Below are positions 8,794-18,560 of a stretch of DNA of 49,703 nucleotides, one piece after another. The first letter of the stretch is position 1. Every line of letters begins with the position of its first letter. The stretch comes from Clostridia bacterium. GTDB taxonomy: Bacteria; Bacillota; Clostridia; Christensenellales; DTU072. The notes below the pieces were generated by a model. It was given only the letters and a program-made list of their open reading frames with translations, ran no database searches and was not told where the DNA came from. The stretch covers positions 1 through 49,703 of the forward strand of contig JAFTZC010000045.1 of NCBI GenBank assembly GCA_017461065.1, read 5' to 3'. The translations under genes were made by a program, and so were the position numbers.

Positions 8794-11211
8794 ATGAAGA
8801 TTTATTGTGTTGACCGTAAAACGGTCGTCAAGGATTACTATGACTTTAGTATTCTAAACGGCTTAAAGGAAGGTAGAGAGTTTAGCTTTACTACTTCACG
8901 CTACGGATATTTTGTCGTTCAACTACTCGTGCTACCGTCATACGATAGTATGGGACTTGACGTAACCACCACGAGTTTATTCGGCGCGGATAAAGAAATT
9001 GAAAAAGCCGTAACTTGTTTTAATACTCAAGGCGTAGATGTAAAGGGCAACAAATTTACGAGAAAATTACCTATGCTCGAAGGTGAGCTAAAGCCCGTAT
9101 TTATAGGCTGCGATTTCCAAAAGGCTGATCTTGGCGTATATCATACTTTCGTTACAATAGGTGATCAGAAAGTTAAGCTTAATTTTAAGTTAACCGACGA
9201 ACTTGTTTTCAACGAAGGCTACGATACGGGAAGTACTTTAGCACGCCTTAATTGGTTGAATTCGACTGCATATAGGGACAAAAAGATTATCCCCGGCTAC
9301 GAAGCAATCGGCGTCGAAAAGAATGCATTGACCTTTACCGGCAAGCGCGTAACGTTTACTTCAGACGGCTTGATTGAAAACGTAGAGAGTTATTTCGGTG
9401 AGTCTAACGCTCTTGAAGAAGAAGTAACCAAGACGCTATTCTCACGCCCGATTGAGCTTTGTATCGACGGTCAAAAGGTCAAATATAACAAGATAAAGCT
9501 ATCTACGCGTACTAATCGCGCGACTATTGCAGGTGATGGTAGATCCGATAAGCTAAAAGTAGATATAACTGCCAAAGCTACGTATGAAGGCGTAATATAC
9601 TACGACCTAAAAATCACCGCGGAAAGCGACGTAATTCTACCTGACGTAAAGCTCAATTTATATTTCCAAGCGACAAGCTACCTTATGGGACTTGGTAAGG
9701 AAGGCGGCAAGCTGAACGAGAACGTCGATTACAAGTGGAGTGAAGATAGACCTTGCGGTAATATTTTCATCGGTGATATCAACTGCGGTGCGGTTGTGCG
9801 CTTTAAGAATAGCGATAGATATGCTACTCCGATATATAACCTGTATAAGGACACTCCGTACGAAGTACCAAAGGATACTTGGGATAACTACGGAAAGGGT
9901 GGTATAACGCTTACTCGTACAAGCGAAGGCGCAACTCTTTCTGCTTATACGGGCAAGAAGATAATCAAGAAGGGTGATTCTATCCATTTGTATTTTGATA
10001 TCGCGCTTACTCCGTTTAAGCCGCTTAGCTTAAAAGAGATGTTTGGCAATAGACTCGGACAAGACGGCATAGAGCTCACTTACGCAAGTATGCTTACCCG
10101 CGCAAAACAAGATGGTCTAAAGTATTTGTCACTACGTAATGCAGGTGTTTTGAATCCATACATAAATTATCCTTTTGACAAGGTTGAGGAGCTAAAGACC
10201 TTAGCTTTGGAAGCCCATAAGAAAGGTTTGGGCTTAGGTATCAGCTATGGCCTAAGAGATCTCAGCACTAAAGCAAGAGAAACTTTTGTATACAAATCAC
10301 TCGGCGATGAAATCATCTATCGTTCTACGTTGAATAGTAGCGAGGGCATACTTACTGATTATCTCGGAGAAGGGGTAGTTGAAGCAGATAAGATTACGTA
10401 CCTAAGGACTGATATAGGCGCAGGCAAGGATATGAGCTACTATACCGTGCCGAGAAGCCGTATGGATAACTTCTTTGTTGCAGGTGTAGATTATCTTATC
10501 AATTATGCCGACTTGGATGCTATCAGTATGAAGAATCCGTCCATTTCAAGGACGACTATGGAGCGCGTTGCAAAGTGCGTTACTTCAAAACGTACGGGTA
10601 CGGGGGTAATAGAGCTCGGCATAAGCAATCGTTTCAACGAAAAGAACGGATACACCAACTCGTTGAGCGCGTACGTAGACGTTTTGCCGTTTATCAACAA
10701 GCTATACGTAGGCAACGGGTACGATTTTTCACGCGATCCCGACTACGTGCTTACTGAGATGAGTGGTATCATTTTTGGTATGAGCGCCGACTCTCACGTA
10801 AGCGCAGGCATTACGAGGAGCCTCATTTACGGTATGATGCCAAAGTATGGTGACGACGAAGCAATTAGCCGTGCACTAAGTGATATTAACAAGTTATTTG
10901 CCGATTTTGAAATTGAAAGGGCAGAACTTAAAGGATTTTGGGATAAGACTAACCCCGTAAAGGTTGATAACGAAAAGGTATATTGCACGAGTTATATCAA
11001 CGGCGGCAATATGATAGCAATATTCTATAATGCTAACGATAAAACTACGACCTTTGAAGTGGGTGTAGAAAACAAATTTGGTTATACCACTCTTGGCAAA
11101 AAGGTCAGAGCTCCCGAAATTGAAGGTCTTCAAACGGCAAAGAGGGTTAACTTCGGTAAACCTATGAAACTTAAGGCTCATCAGGGCTTAATCGTATACG
11201 TAAAAAAATAA
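8794..11211 (+). CDS. Putative glycosidase with DUF6067-like TIM-barrel domain
   Basis: This 805-residue cytoplasmic protein has an N-terminal beta-rich region (to about residue 430) followed by an alpha/beta-barrel-like region. That region contains LRNAGVLNPYINYPF, a KGLGLGISYGLRDLS strand-loop and a YGMMPKYGD segment. This layout matches, from memory, the DUF6067 family of putative glycoside hydrolases. In relatives I recall a Y-L-D-D motif just before the conserved TMxRV helix; here the aligned stretch near residues 575-590 (DLDAISMKNPSI) lacks those paired aspartates, so catalysis is uncertain. AGAGGAA precedes the ATG. The gene starts 9 nt after the LacZ-type gene and sits 27 nt before the GH18 gene, so the three are co-transcribed. 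The family call is moderately sure and the substrate is unknown. Confidence 0.6.
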   Translation: MKIYCVDRKTVVKDYYDFSILNGLKEGREFSFTTSRYGYFVVQLLVLPSYDSMGLDVTTTSLFGADKEIEKAVTCFNTQGVDVKGNKFTRKLPMLEGELKPVFIGCDFQKADLGVYHTFVTIGDQKVKLNFKLTDELVFNEGYDTGSTLARLNWLNSTAYRDKKIIPGYEAIGVEKNALTFTGKRVTFTSDGLIENVESYFGESNALEEEVTKTLFSRPIELCIDGQKVKYNKIKLSTRTNRATIAGDGRSDKLKVDITAKATYEGVIYYDLKITAESDVILPDVKLNLYFQATSYLMGLGKEGGKLNENVDYKWSEDRPCGNIFIGDINCGAVVRFKNSDRYATPIYNLYKDTPYEVPKDTWDNYGKGGITLTRTSEGATLSAYTGKKIIKKGDSIHLYFDIALTPFKPLSLKEMFGNRLGQDGIELTYASMLTRAKQDGLKYLSLRNAGVLNPYINYPFDKVEELKTLALEAHKKGLGLGISYGLRDLSTKARETFVYKSLGDEIIYRSTLNSSEGILTDYLGEGVVEADKITYLRTDIGAGKDMSYYTVPRSRMDNFFVAGVDYLINYADLDAISMKNPSISRTTMERVAKCVTSKRTGTGVIELGISNRFNEKNGYTNSLSAYVDVLPFINKLYVGNGYDFSRDPDYVLTEMSGIIFGMSADSHVSAGITRSLIYGMMPKYGDDEAISRALSDINKLFADFEIERAELKGFWDKTNPVKVDNEKVYCTSYINGGNMIAIFYNANDKTTTFEVGVENKFGYTTLGKKVRAPEIEGLQTAKRVNFGKPMKLKAHQGLIVYVKK

Positions 11212-11238
11212 TCTCCTACAAAGGATACGGGAGGGAGT

Positions 11239-12681
11239 ATGAAAAGGCTTAGCGTACTTTTGGTTGTACTCACGTTAAGTTTGAGCTTAGGCGTAGGCAT
11301 AGCTCTTGCTGAAAACGAATTGTTCCATATTGAAAACAAGGACGAAATTAATTATACCAACTATTCCGTTGATTATATGGATAGTGCTTCAAGGCGTGAT
11401 AGCGATAGCGGTATCACGCTTATTTTTAGCGAGCCTACTACTTTTAATACGATAGTGCTAAAAGAAAACGGTGACGTTATACGAGAGTTTTCGTTCTATT
11501 ACGTAGACAGTCAAGGCGAAAAGAAGTTTATTTATAAGCAAGATTTAGTCGAGGGCTATCGCTATTGCTCTTTTGAAAGTATCACAACTACGGAGTTTAT
11601 TATTGAAATCAAAGGCGTTGAGGGAGAAATATGGGAAATATCCGACGTTGAAATCTATTATATGGGTAGCACTCATAAGGAAGATTTTAGGGTAACTGCT
11701 TACGTCGTCAGTCAATATACCTACAAGCCCGAGAGTGTGGAAAAGGCACATTTTAAGGCTATCACGCACGTAAACCTGATTTCAACGGTATTTTTGTCGG
11801 CGGAAGGTGAAATCTACTTTTTAGATAATTATATCGATGGTGTGTTGGTCGACGGCGAAGAAATTTTTAAAACTTCACTTAACAATATTCGTCAAGCGGT
11901 AGAGCCCGGCACGACGATAGTTGCAACTCTGCTCGGACAGGACAAAAACGGAAGCGGATTAGATACAATAACCATACACGAAAGAGCGTTTGCAAGTAAA
12001 AATTTCGTGCAAAACGCAGTAACATTCCAACAAAAATACGGCCTTGACGGATTGTCGTTCGATTACGAATATCCCGAAAGTATGGCGCAATACAAAACGA
12101 TGTTTGAAGCTTGTCGCTCGCTAAAAGAAGCGATGGAGCCCGGCTCGCTAATGACGGTGGCACTTGGTACTTGGACGCTTGCAAAACCCTTCATCTTTGA
12201 TAGATCGCTGCTTGAGTGCGTTGATTGGGTCGAGAGTATGAATTATGACGAAATGCGTGAAGATCCGCATAATTACCACTCTACTTTCTCAACGAGTTGT
12301 TATGATTTCTTTGAAGCAATGGAGACGATCAACAACGTGTTTGGCGATAGTGCGATGACCTATACTTCCCTTGAAGACGTGAATTTGGGCCTACCTTTCT
12401 ACTCAAGACCAACCGACGGCAGGGGATATTGGGGAGATTATAAGAACGTAGCCGAAAGCCTTGGTAAGTATACGAACGTAAAGGAAGACGAGTATTATAA
12501 CGGCGAGTTGCTTCCGCCCACTTACTATAATAGCTATCAAATGATATACGATAAAGTGTGCTATTCAATTGATAAAGGCGTAGGTGGCGTAATGGTATGG
12601 CACTATAGTTGTGATATGCCTTGGGATAGCGGACTTTCGTTGTGGCGTGCTATTTACGATGCGGTTGAATCACGTAGATAG
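11239..12681 (+). CDS. Secreted GH18-family protein with N-terminal discoidin-like domain
   Basis: The 480-residue protein begins with a classical signal peptide (about 1-24, ending ALA) and is probably exported. Residues about 28-145 resemble an F5/8 type C (discoidin/CBM32-like) beta-sandwich. Residues about 150-475 form a GH18 barrel. The catalytic-strand motif reads DGLSFDYE (D270-E277), which keeps the acid E277 and D275 but has Ser273 where chitinases have the middle Asp. The SMNYD motif (around 333-337) and the terminal VMVWHY tryptophan (W454) are conserved. It probably acts on or binds N-acetylglucosamine-containing glycans; a chitinase, an endo-N-acetylglucosaminidase or a lectin-like relative are all possible. 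GGGAGG lies just upstream of the start. It is the last gene of this operon. Confidence 0.78.
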   Translation: MKRLSVLLVVLTLSLSLGVGIALAENELFHIENKDEINYTNYSVDYMDSASRRDSDSGITLIFSEPTTFNTIVLKENGDVIREFSFYYVDSQGEKKFIYKQDLVEGYRYCSFESITTTEFIIEIKGVEGEIWEISDVEIYYMGSTHKEDFRVTAYVVSQYTYKPESVEKAHFKAITHVNLISTVFLSAEGEIYFLDNYIDGVLVDGEEIFKTSLNNIRQAVEPGTTIVATLLGQDKNGSGLDTITIHERAFASKNFVQNAVTFQQKYGLDGLSFDYEYPESMAQYKTMFEACRSLKEAMEPGSLMTVALGTWTLAKPFIFDRSLLECVDWVESMNYDEMREDPHNYHSTFSTSCYDFFEAMETINNVFGDSAMTYTSLEDVNLGLPFYSRPTDGRGYWGDYKNVAESLGKYTNVKEDEYYNGELLPPTYYNSYQMIYDKVCYSIDKGVGGVMVWHYSCDMPWDSGLSLWRAIYDAVESRR

Positions 12682-12830
12682 GGCGTTTTGAGATAAGTTT
12701 ATCTTGCGTCGGCAGGTAGTTTAACAAAAAATCAATAAAAAATTTGATGCTTTTGTTAGGTGTAATTTAATTAAGATAATTGACTAAAATTTTCAGAATA
12801 AAGTAACCAAACACTTCATTTATGAATGTC

Positions 12831-12865
12831 AAATCCCGCATTTGGTGCAAAAAAGCGGGGTTTTT
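12831..12865 (+). terminator. Intrinsic terminator of the GLUG/GH2/DUF6067/GH18 operon
   Basis: A 9-bp stem (AAATCCCGC at 12831-12839 with GCGGGGTTT at 12855-12863, one T-G pair) encloses a 15-nt A-rich loop and runs into TTTTT. It lies 150 nt past the GH18 stop codon, which is rather distant. Confidence 0.65.
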
Positions 12866-12927
12866 AAATGCATAGTAATTTTATGATATAAAAGCCTTAA
12901 AATTAGGTTTAATCAAAATATAAAATA

Positions 12928-12963
12928 TTTCCTCTTGAATTATTCGCGCGCGTGTGATAAAAT
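12928..12963 (+). promoter_or_regulatory. Sigma-A-like promoter with alternating-CG spacer, upstream of the 1832-residue protein
   Basis: The -35 box TTGAAT (12935-12940) and the extended -10 TGATAAAAT (-10 at 12958-12963) have a 17-nt spacer. The spacer carries CGCGCGCGTG at 12945-12954, again starting 13 nt before the -10 box. The block is nearly identical to 4060-4086. Confidence 0.75.
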
Positions 12964-12998
12964 TATAAGCGTATAAATATATATTCTAAGGTGTTAGT

Positions 12999-15900
12999 AT
13001 GCTAAACAAAAAAAGCCGAATCAGTTTTATTATACTACCAATAGCAATTTTGCTCGCGTTCGTATGCGCTTTTTCTTTACGCGCGCCCGATAGCGCAGGT
13101 GTGCAGGCGTATGCTTCATCGAGCGAGCAACAAATCTCAAGTGTAGACGAGTTTTTAAACTTCATTAACAATATCAACGATGCAGAAGCATCCGTTGACT
13201 ACTTGAGCTATAATTATACTCTATCTGCGGATATTGATTTGAATGGTTTTACGCTTTCGGCAATCGGCACCGAGGCTCGTCCATTCCAAGGTCAGTTTAA
13301 CGGCAACGGACACGTAATATCAAATTTAAAAATTAATGCAGATTACTCAAACGTAGGTTTGTTTGGATACGTGGGCGAAAACGGCATTGTATCATCCGTC
13401 GGCTTGGTTGATGCATCGATTTCTACCGACTACAACAACGTGGGCGGTATCGTAGGATATAACAAAGGTAGGGTGGAAAACTGCTTTTATCACGGCACGA
13501 TCAGTGGCTTCGGCTACGTTGGCGGCGTGGTTGGTCGTAACGAAGGCACCATTAGAAATTGCTTTAATAACGGCTCGGTTAGCGCCGATAATTTTGCGCC
13601 TAATTTGGGCGGTGTTATAGGCTATAACGACGGTTCACTTTATTCATCGTATTCCATTGCAAGTTTAAGTTATAATCTCGTAAGCGGAGGCACGAGTACC
13701 GCAGCTATCGGTGGCGTTATCGGTGGAAAGGGTGAAAACGCATCCGTTCCTTCTTATACTTTCTTCAATAGTTCCGCTAATACGGAAATCGAAGCCGTCG
13801 GCTTTGATAGCGGCTCTTTTAATACTACAAGCGCGGTAAAACGTACGAGAGTAGAGTTCAACACCGTCGGTATGTTGGCGCTTCTCAACGTAACTTCTAT
13901 CAATCCTACTTGGAGCCGCGTTTATACTATTACCAATCATTCTGCATACGTTGCACCTTTACAAGCTGTTTTCTACAACAGGCTTTCGGATGCAAACCTA
14001 AACGATAGCGAAAAGAAAGAACTCAGCAAAAAGCTTGAAACTGCTTGTAGTGAACGTATGTATGGTATAAATTCAGCAAGTGACGAAGTATGGGGCAGCG
14101 AGGGTAATCCTTATCTTATCACTAACGAGCAACAACTTCGCAATTTCCAAAGCGCCGTTACTAACGAGGGACAAACCTATTTTGATAACACCTTTGAGCA
14201 AACGAGAGATATAATCCTTACTGCAAGATTTTATCCTATCGGTAGCTATTTCTTGGAAAGAAGATTCCAAGGTACCTATGACGGCGGTAACAAATTTATC
14301 AACAACATCGATATTTCCGAAACGGGCAGTGAGAACGAATATTTAGGTCTATTTGGATATATCGGCGAAAGCGCAACTATCAAAAATCTAACCATTGACG
14401 GCTCCGTTAGGGGCAAGCAATATATAGGCTCTTTGGTTGGCTACAACTACGAAGGCACCATTGAAAACGTAGAAACTACCGTCAACGTCAGTGCCGAAGG
14501 CAATTGCGGCGGCGTCGTAGGTTTAAGCAGAAAGGGAAAGTATATTAATATACTTTCCAAGGCAAATCTAAATTTAATCGGCACGAGTAGCGGCGGCCAC
14601 TATGGTGTCATAGGTAAGTATCAAGAAGTCGTACCGGAGCTAATTCAAAGAGTATGGTACTTCGTAGACATCGATGCTACCTTTATTTCTACAAACGGAA
14701 TGGGCTCTGCGCTTGTTGCTGATAACCATAACGGCAAGGTAAGCGCAGTCAAGAGTTCTGATGGTACTATTACGTTTATGGCTTCCGAAACGGCAAGCGG
14801 ATATAATTTGGAATTCCGTTCAGTAGACGAAAACGTCATTGAAAACCCCACCGAAAGCACGAGCTCAAACGCAGTCGTATATGGCCGTTTTGTTAAGAAA
14901 TTTGATAAGTCTACCGATAGCGCGTACGCATCGCTTTCACTTCGCGGCGCTAATGAAAACGCTACTTATTATACCGGTCAAAGCTTTACGCTCATTATTG
15001 ATATTATCGAAGGTACTTACGTAAGAGAAGTAGTTTCTAAGAACGCTTCGGATGCAACTATCGTCGCGCTAAGACCAACGTTTAGTTACGATTCGAACAA
15101 TACTTCCGTAATTTATACTGCAGTTATGACGGACGACCTTGCGTCGATTTTCGTAGACGTTCGTAGGATTGCTTTTGATAACACTATTTTCCCCGAAAAG
15201 TACGTTTATAACGGCGAAGGCGTAAAATTCCCTGTTGATAAACTCGACAAGCCCGAAGGATATAGCATTTCCGTAGTATATAGTGGTGAAGAAGAACCTT
15301 CAAAAGCAAACCAAAGCGCACTTGAGAACTACTCGTTGACCGTTATTTATCAAAACTCAAACGGTGTAAGAATGGGCTCGAGAAACGCGACCTTCCATAT
15401 CGACAAAGCTCAACTCTATGTTTTAGAGCCGGAAGGCGTATTGGGTAGAGAGAAGGAATGGGATAATAGTCACGGCCCAACGCCAACGACGGTGGTACAA
15501 TCTGGCGTAAGTGGCATTATCGAAGGCGACTCCGTGACGGTTTCTGCGATGTTGGAGTTCACCCACACCTCCGAAGTAACCGACGGTTATACGGCAGATA
15601 TAAAATATACGTTTAGCATTTCAGGCCCGGATGCAAGCAACTATATTGCACCTATTACCCAAAGCTACGACGGCTATTTGGGTAAGATTACCAAGAGAAA
15701 TATTATCGTTAGCTTTGATAGTTACGAAGGGGTATTTGCAGGCCTAAACAAAGACCCGAGCCTAAACAACAAGAAGATATCTTCACAAGGCGTACTTTCT
15801 GCACAAAACTACGAAGCCGTTTATGAATTCGAAGCAGTCGACGGACAAACCCAAGGTGCAGTAGGTAACTATAAGCTAACCGTAAAATTATCCGATAGCA

Positions 15901-18497
15901 TCTACCAAGAAGCAGCTAATTACTACAATATTCAGTTTGCTAACGCAACCGATGGATACGTAGTATATACCGTAAAGCCGCTTCCGGTAGCAGTAGAGTA
16001 CTTGATTGACGGCAAGAGTGCAGAAAGCATCGTGTACGACGGCGGTGAGCACGCAGTGAGTGCGTACTTTAATAATGAAAACGGCGCAGCAGTAAGCGTC
16101 AATTTGGCTCTCACCAAGGGCGAAGAAAGCGTAACTTCGCTCGTAGGCGCAGGCGAGTATACTGCGAGCGTAGTGGACTTTACCGATGCAAACTATGATT
16201 TGAGCGCAACGGCAACCAAGTCGCTAATAGTAGATAAGGCTGAGCAATCGGCGTTCAGTATCAATTCAGCATCCACTTGGGAGTTTGGTAGCAATTATAC
16301 CGCAACGACTATCGGTGGTAGCGGCGAAGGTGCTATTACCTTTGAAGTTGATAGCGAGTACGGTCAATTTGACGGCGCAACTCTCACTCTTTATAAAGCA
16401 GGCATCGTTACGATAAGCGCAACCAAAGCAAGCGACGATAATTATAATAGTGCAAGCGCAACGTTAGACGTTGAAGTCGCAAAGGGCGAGCTTACTATCG
16501 TTGTAAAGGATGTAACGGCAACTTATATGGACCAATTAAACTTTGTTTATGAAACCGAAGAAGGCGTTGTTCCAACGGGTATCGAAGGCGTAAACGTACT
16601 AATTAACGGAGCTTCATATAACGGAGAGCTTTTGGATGCCAGCACCACTCCATATCAAATTTCAATAGACGTTTCTAACGCCGTTTCCGACGGATACGAG
16701 CTTGTTGCGGGCGAATGCGGAGTGCTTACCATCAATAGGCTTGGCGTTACCGTAACCCCCGATGAACAAACAAGCGTATACGGCGAAGAACTAAGCGAGC
16801 TTACCTACGTAGTAACTTCAACTGCAACGGATAGCGTGTTGGATTTAACTCTAAACGGAAGCTTAACTACTTCTGCAAAGGACGCAGGCTCGTTTGACGT
16901 TGAAATCGGAGACGTAGCAGAGCTTAATCCCAACCTTGATATTACCTTCGTAGAAGGTGTAAAATACGTAGTAACGCCAAAGACTCTTATCGTTAAAGCT
17001 AAGAGCGCTACAAAGCAATATGGTGACTCCGACCCTGCGCCACAATATGAAGTAGTCGGCTTGGTCTCCGGAGATACCGAAAGTTCTATTGAACTTAGCG
17101 TTAACGTTGGCAGAATGAGCGGCGAAGATTCGTATATGGAAGGCGTAAGTCAATCTAAGATATACAATTACTACAAGATTTCTATCACTCATAATAGCGC
17201 TAACTACAACGCAAACGTTGAGTTCGAAAGCTCATATTTGACAATACTTCCCGGCGTTCCAAGCGTAGCGTCAAAATCTGCGATAAATGCTATTGCAGGT
17301 TCTACACTTTCGTCAAATGGTAATCCAACTGCCCTAATTAAGGGTAAAGTATACGATACTGCAAACGCAAGCTGGAGTGAGGTTGAGCTTGATGGCACTA
17401 CTGCTTGGAAACAAGATGCAACGCTTAACTTCAAAGAATCTGCTACCCTTGTTTATACCGCTGTATTTACCCCAAGCAACAAAAACTTTACTTCAATTGA
17501 GTTTGACGTAGAGCTAAAGGTTGTGCCTGTAGAAATCACCGTTAAATTTATTTCTAACAAACAAATCACCTATGACGGATACGACCACGATAACGTAGAA
17601 TACGAACTAACGGGATTGCTCCCGGGCGACGATGCTTTCGATAGTATTTCTTATGAAGGCGACGTCAAGAATGCAGGCACGTTTAAGGCAAAGGTATCTA
17701 TCAATAACCACAACTACAAGTTGATTGGCGGCGAAACCACTATCAAGATTGTTAAGGCCGACGTAAGCGTAACAGTTGAGGATATTGTTATTACGGAAGG
17801 GGATACTCCCACCATCGCATATATGTATTTCGGTTTGCAAAGGGGAGATACGGAAGATAGCTTCAAGCGTTTACCAAGCGTAGTTCTTCCCACCAAGCCC
17901 GGTACTTATACGTTGACCCCGTCCGGTGCAAGCTCAGATAACTATAACGTTAGTTACGAGAGCTTTGAATTCAAGGTATTGTCAAAGGCCCTTTCAAACG
18001 AAGAAGGTGACGTTACCCTTGAGGGTGCGTTTGATTCAGCCGTTGAGTTTGTAATGGTTGAGAATACCAACTTCGGCGAAGTAAGTAGCTTGTACACCAA
18101 CGTTCAATCAAGTTATGCAAATCTCGAAAACAAGGAAATTGAAAAGGTATTTGACCTTAAATACACTATCGATGGCGAGCTCGTTACCATTGACGGCACT
18201 ACCTACCTAACGATGCTTAAGCCCACGGGATATGAAGACAGCGCGGTAGCTTACGCAATCTACACCAACAATAACGAACTTATTTATATGCAAGATATCG
18301 TTTACGACGGCGATTACGTAACTATCAACGTAACCAATGCAAAAGCAATAGTATTCCTTGCTGAGCAAGAGGATAATTCAATGATGCTTTACGTGGCAAT
18401 CGCAGCGGTTGTTGTAGTAGTACTATTAGTAGTTCTTATCGTAAGCAAGGTTAAGAAGCGCAGGGAAGCACGTTACGTCAAATACCACGAAGAATAA
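12999..18497 (+). CDS. Large surface protein with GLUG and MBG modules and C-terminal membrane anchor
   Basis: The 1832-residue product starts with a signal-peptide-like segment (about 8-30). A first GLUG block (about 45-260) shows GGIVGYN, GGVVGRN and GGVIGYN turns; a second runs from about 360 to 545. After about residue 720 come roughly eight MBG-type beta modules, marked by KYVYNGEG, IVYDGGEH, TSVYGEEL, KQYGDSDPAP and ITYDGYDH. The C-terminus is a single transmembrane helix (about 1795-1815) with a basic KVKKRREAR tail, so the stalk is held in the membrane without a sortase LPXTG signal. No catalytic domain is recognised. It probably works as an adhesin or glycan-interacting stalk. It is transcribed alone from the promoter at 12928 and closed by the hairpin at 18511. 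Confidence 0.8.
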   Translation: MLNKKSRISFIILPIAILLAFVCAFSLRAPDSAGVQAYASSSEQQISSVDEFLNFINNINDAEASVDYLSYNYTLSADIDLNGFTLSAIGTEARPFQGQFNGNGHVISNLKINADYSNVGLFGYVGENGIVSSVGLVDASISTDYNNVGGIVGYNKGRVENCFYHGTISGFGYVGGVVGRNEGTIRNCFNNGSVSADNFAPNLGGVIGYNDGSLYSSYSIASLSYNLVSGGTSTAAIGGVIGGKGENASVPSYTFFNSSANTEIEAVGFDSGSFNTTSAVKRTRVEFNTVGMLALLNVTSINPTWSRVYTITNHSAYVAPLQAVFYNRLSDANLNDSEKKELSKKLETACSERMYGINSASDEVWGSEGNPYLITNEQQLRNFQSAVTNEGQTYFDNTFEQTRDIILTARFYPIGSYFLERRFQGTYDGGNKFINNIDISETGSENEYLGLFGYIGESATIKNLTIDGSVRGKQYIGSLVGYNYEGTIENVETTVNVSAEGNCGGVVGLSRKGKYINILSKANLNLIGTSSGGHYGVIGKYQEVVPELIQRVWYFVDIDATFISTNGMGSALVADNHNGKVSAVKSSDGTITFMASETASGYNLEFRSVDENVIENPTESTSSNAVVYGRFVKKFDKSTDSAYASLSLRGANENATYYTGQSFTLIIDIIEGTYVREVVSKNASDATIVALRPTFSYDSNNTSVIYTAVMTDDLASIFVDVRRIAFDNTIFPEKYVYNGEGVKFPVDKLDKPEGYSISVVYSGEEEPSKANQSALENYSLTVIYQNSNGVRMGSRNATFHIDKAQLYVLEPEGVLGREKEWDNSHGPTPTTVVQSGVSGIIEGDSVTVSAMLEFTHTSEVTDGYTADIKYTFSISGPDASNYIAPITQSYDGYLGKITKRNIIVSFDSYEGVFAGLNKDPSLNNKKISSQGVLSAQNYEAVYEFEAVDGQTQGAVGNYKLTVKLSDSIYQEAANYYNIQFANATDGYVVYTVKPLPVAVEYLIDGKSAESIVYDGGEHAVSAYFNNENGAAVSVNLALTKGEESVTSLVGAGEYTASVVDFTDANYDLSATATKSLIVDKAEQSAFSINSASTWEFGSNYTATTIGGSGEGAITFEVDSEYGQFDGATLTLYKAGIVTISATKASDDNYNSASATLDVEVAKGELTIVVKDVTATYMDQLNFVYETEEGVVPTGIEGVNVLINGASYNGELLDASTTPYQISIDVSNAVSDGYELVAGECGVLTINRLGVTVTPDEQTSVYGEELSELTYVVTSTATDSVLDLTLNGSLTTSAKDAGSFDVEIGDVAELNPNLDITFVEGVKYVVTPKTLIVKAKSATKQYGDSDPAPQYEVVGLVSGDTESSIELSVNVGRMSGEDSYMEGVSQSKIYNYYKISITHNSANYNANVEFESSYLTILPGVPSVASKSAINAIAGSTLSSNGNPTALIKGKVYDTANASWSEVELDGTTAWKQDATLNFKESATLVYTAVFTPSNKNFTSIEFDVELKVVPVEITVKFISNKQITYDGYDHDNVEYELTGLLPGDDAFDSISYEGDVKNAGTFKAKVSINNHNYKLIGGETTIKIVKADVSVTVEDIVITEGDTPTIAYMYFGLQRGDTEDSFKRLPSVVLPTKPGTYTLTPSGASSDNYNVSYESFEFKVLSKALSNEEGDVTLEGAFDSAVEFVMVENTNFGEVSSLYTNVQSSYANLENKEIEKVFDLKYTIDGELVTIDGTTYLTMLKPTGYEDSAVAYAIYTNNNELIYMQDIVYDGDYVTINVTNAKAIVFLAEQEDNSMMLYVAIAAVVVVVLLVVLIVSKVKKRREARYVKYHEE

Positions 18498-18510
18498 TCA
18501 TACTCAAACA

Positions 18511-18551
18511 AAATAAAAAAGCACACTAACATTTAGTGTGCTTTATTTTTT
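18511..18551. terminator. Bidirectional terminator between the surface protein and the sulfatase
   Basis: A perfect 12-bp stem (AAAGCACACTAA at 18518-18529 with 18533-18544, 3-nt loop) has an A-rich left flank and a T-rich right flank. It can therefore terminate both the plus-strand surface gene and the convergent minus-strand sulfatase gene. Confidence 0.85.
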
Positions 18552-18560
18552 ATGAGATAA

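Larger units (their letters stand above)
12682..12998. other. Intergenic region of 317 bases
   Basis: No credible gene is seen. The first part contains a small inverted repeat (AGATAA/TTATCT, 12691-12704) without a T-run and is otherwise AT-rich and unremarkable. A terminator (12831-12865) and the promoter of the next gene (12928-12963), listed separately, occupy the second half. The final stretch is leader, with AAGGTG before the ATG at 12999. Confidence 0.7.

Noticed and set aside
12999..18497. LPXTG sortase signal at the C-terminus
   Set aside because: No LPXTG-like motif precedes the final hydrophobic helix; the helix is followed by a long basic tail, as in a plain membrane anchor.
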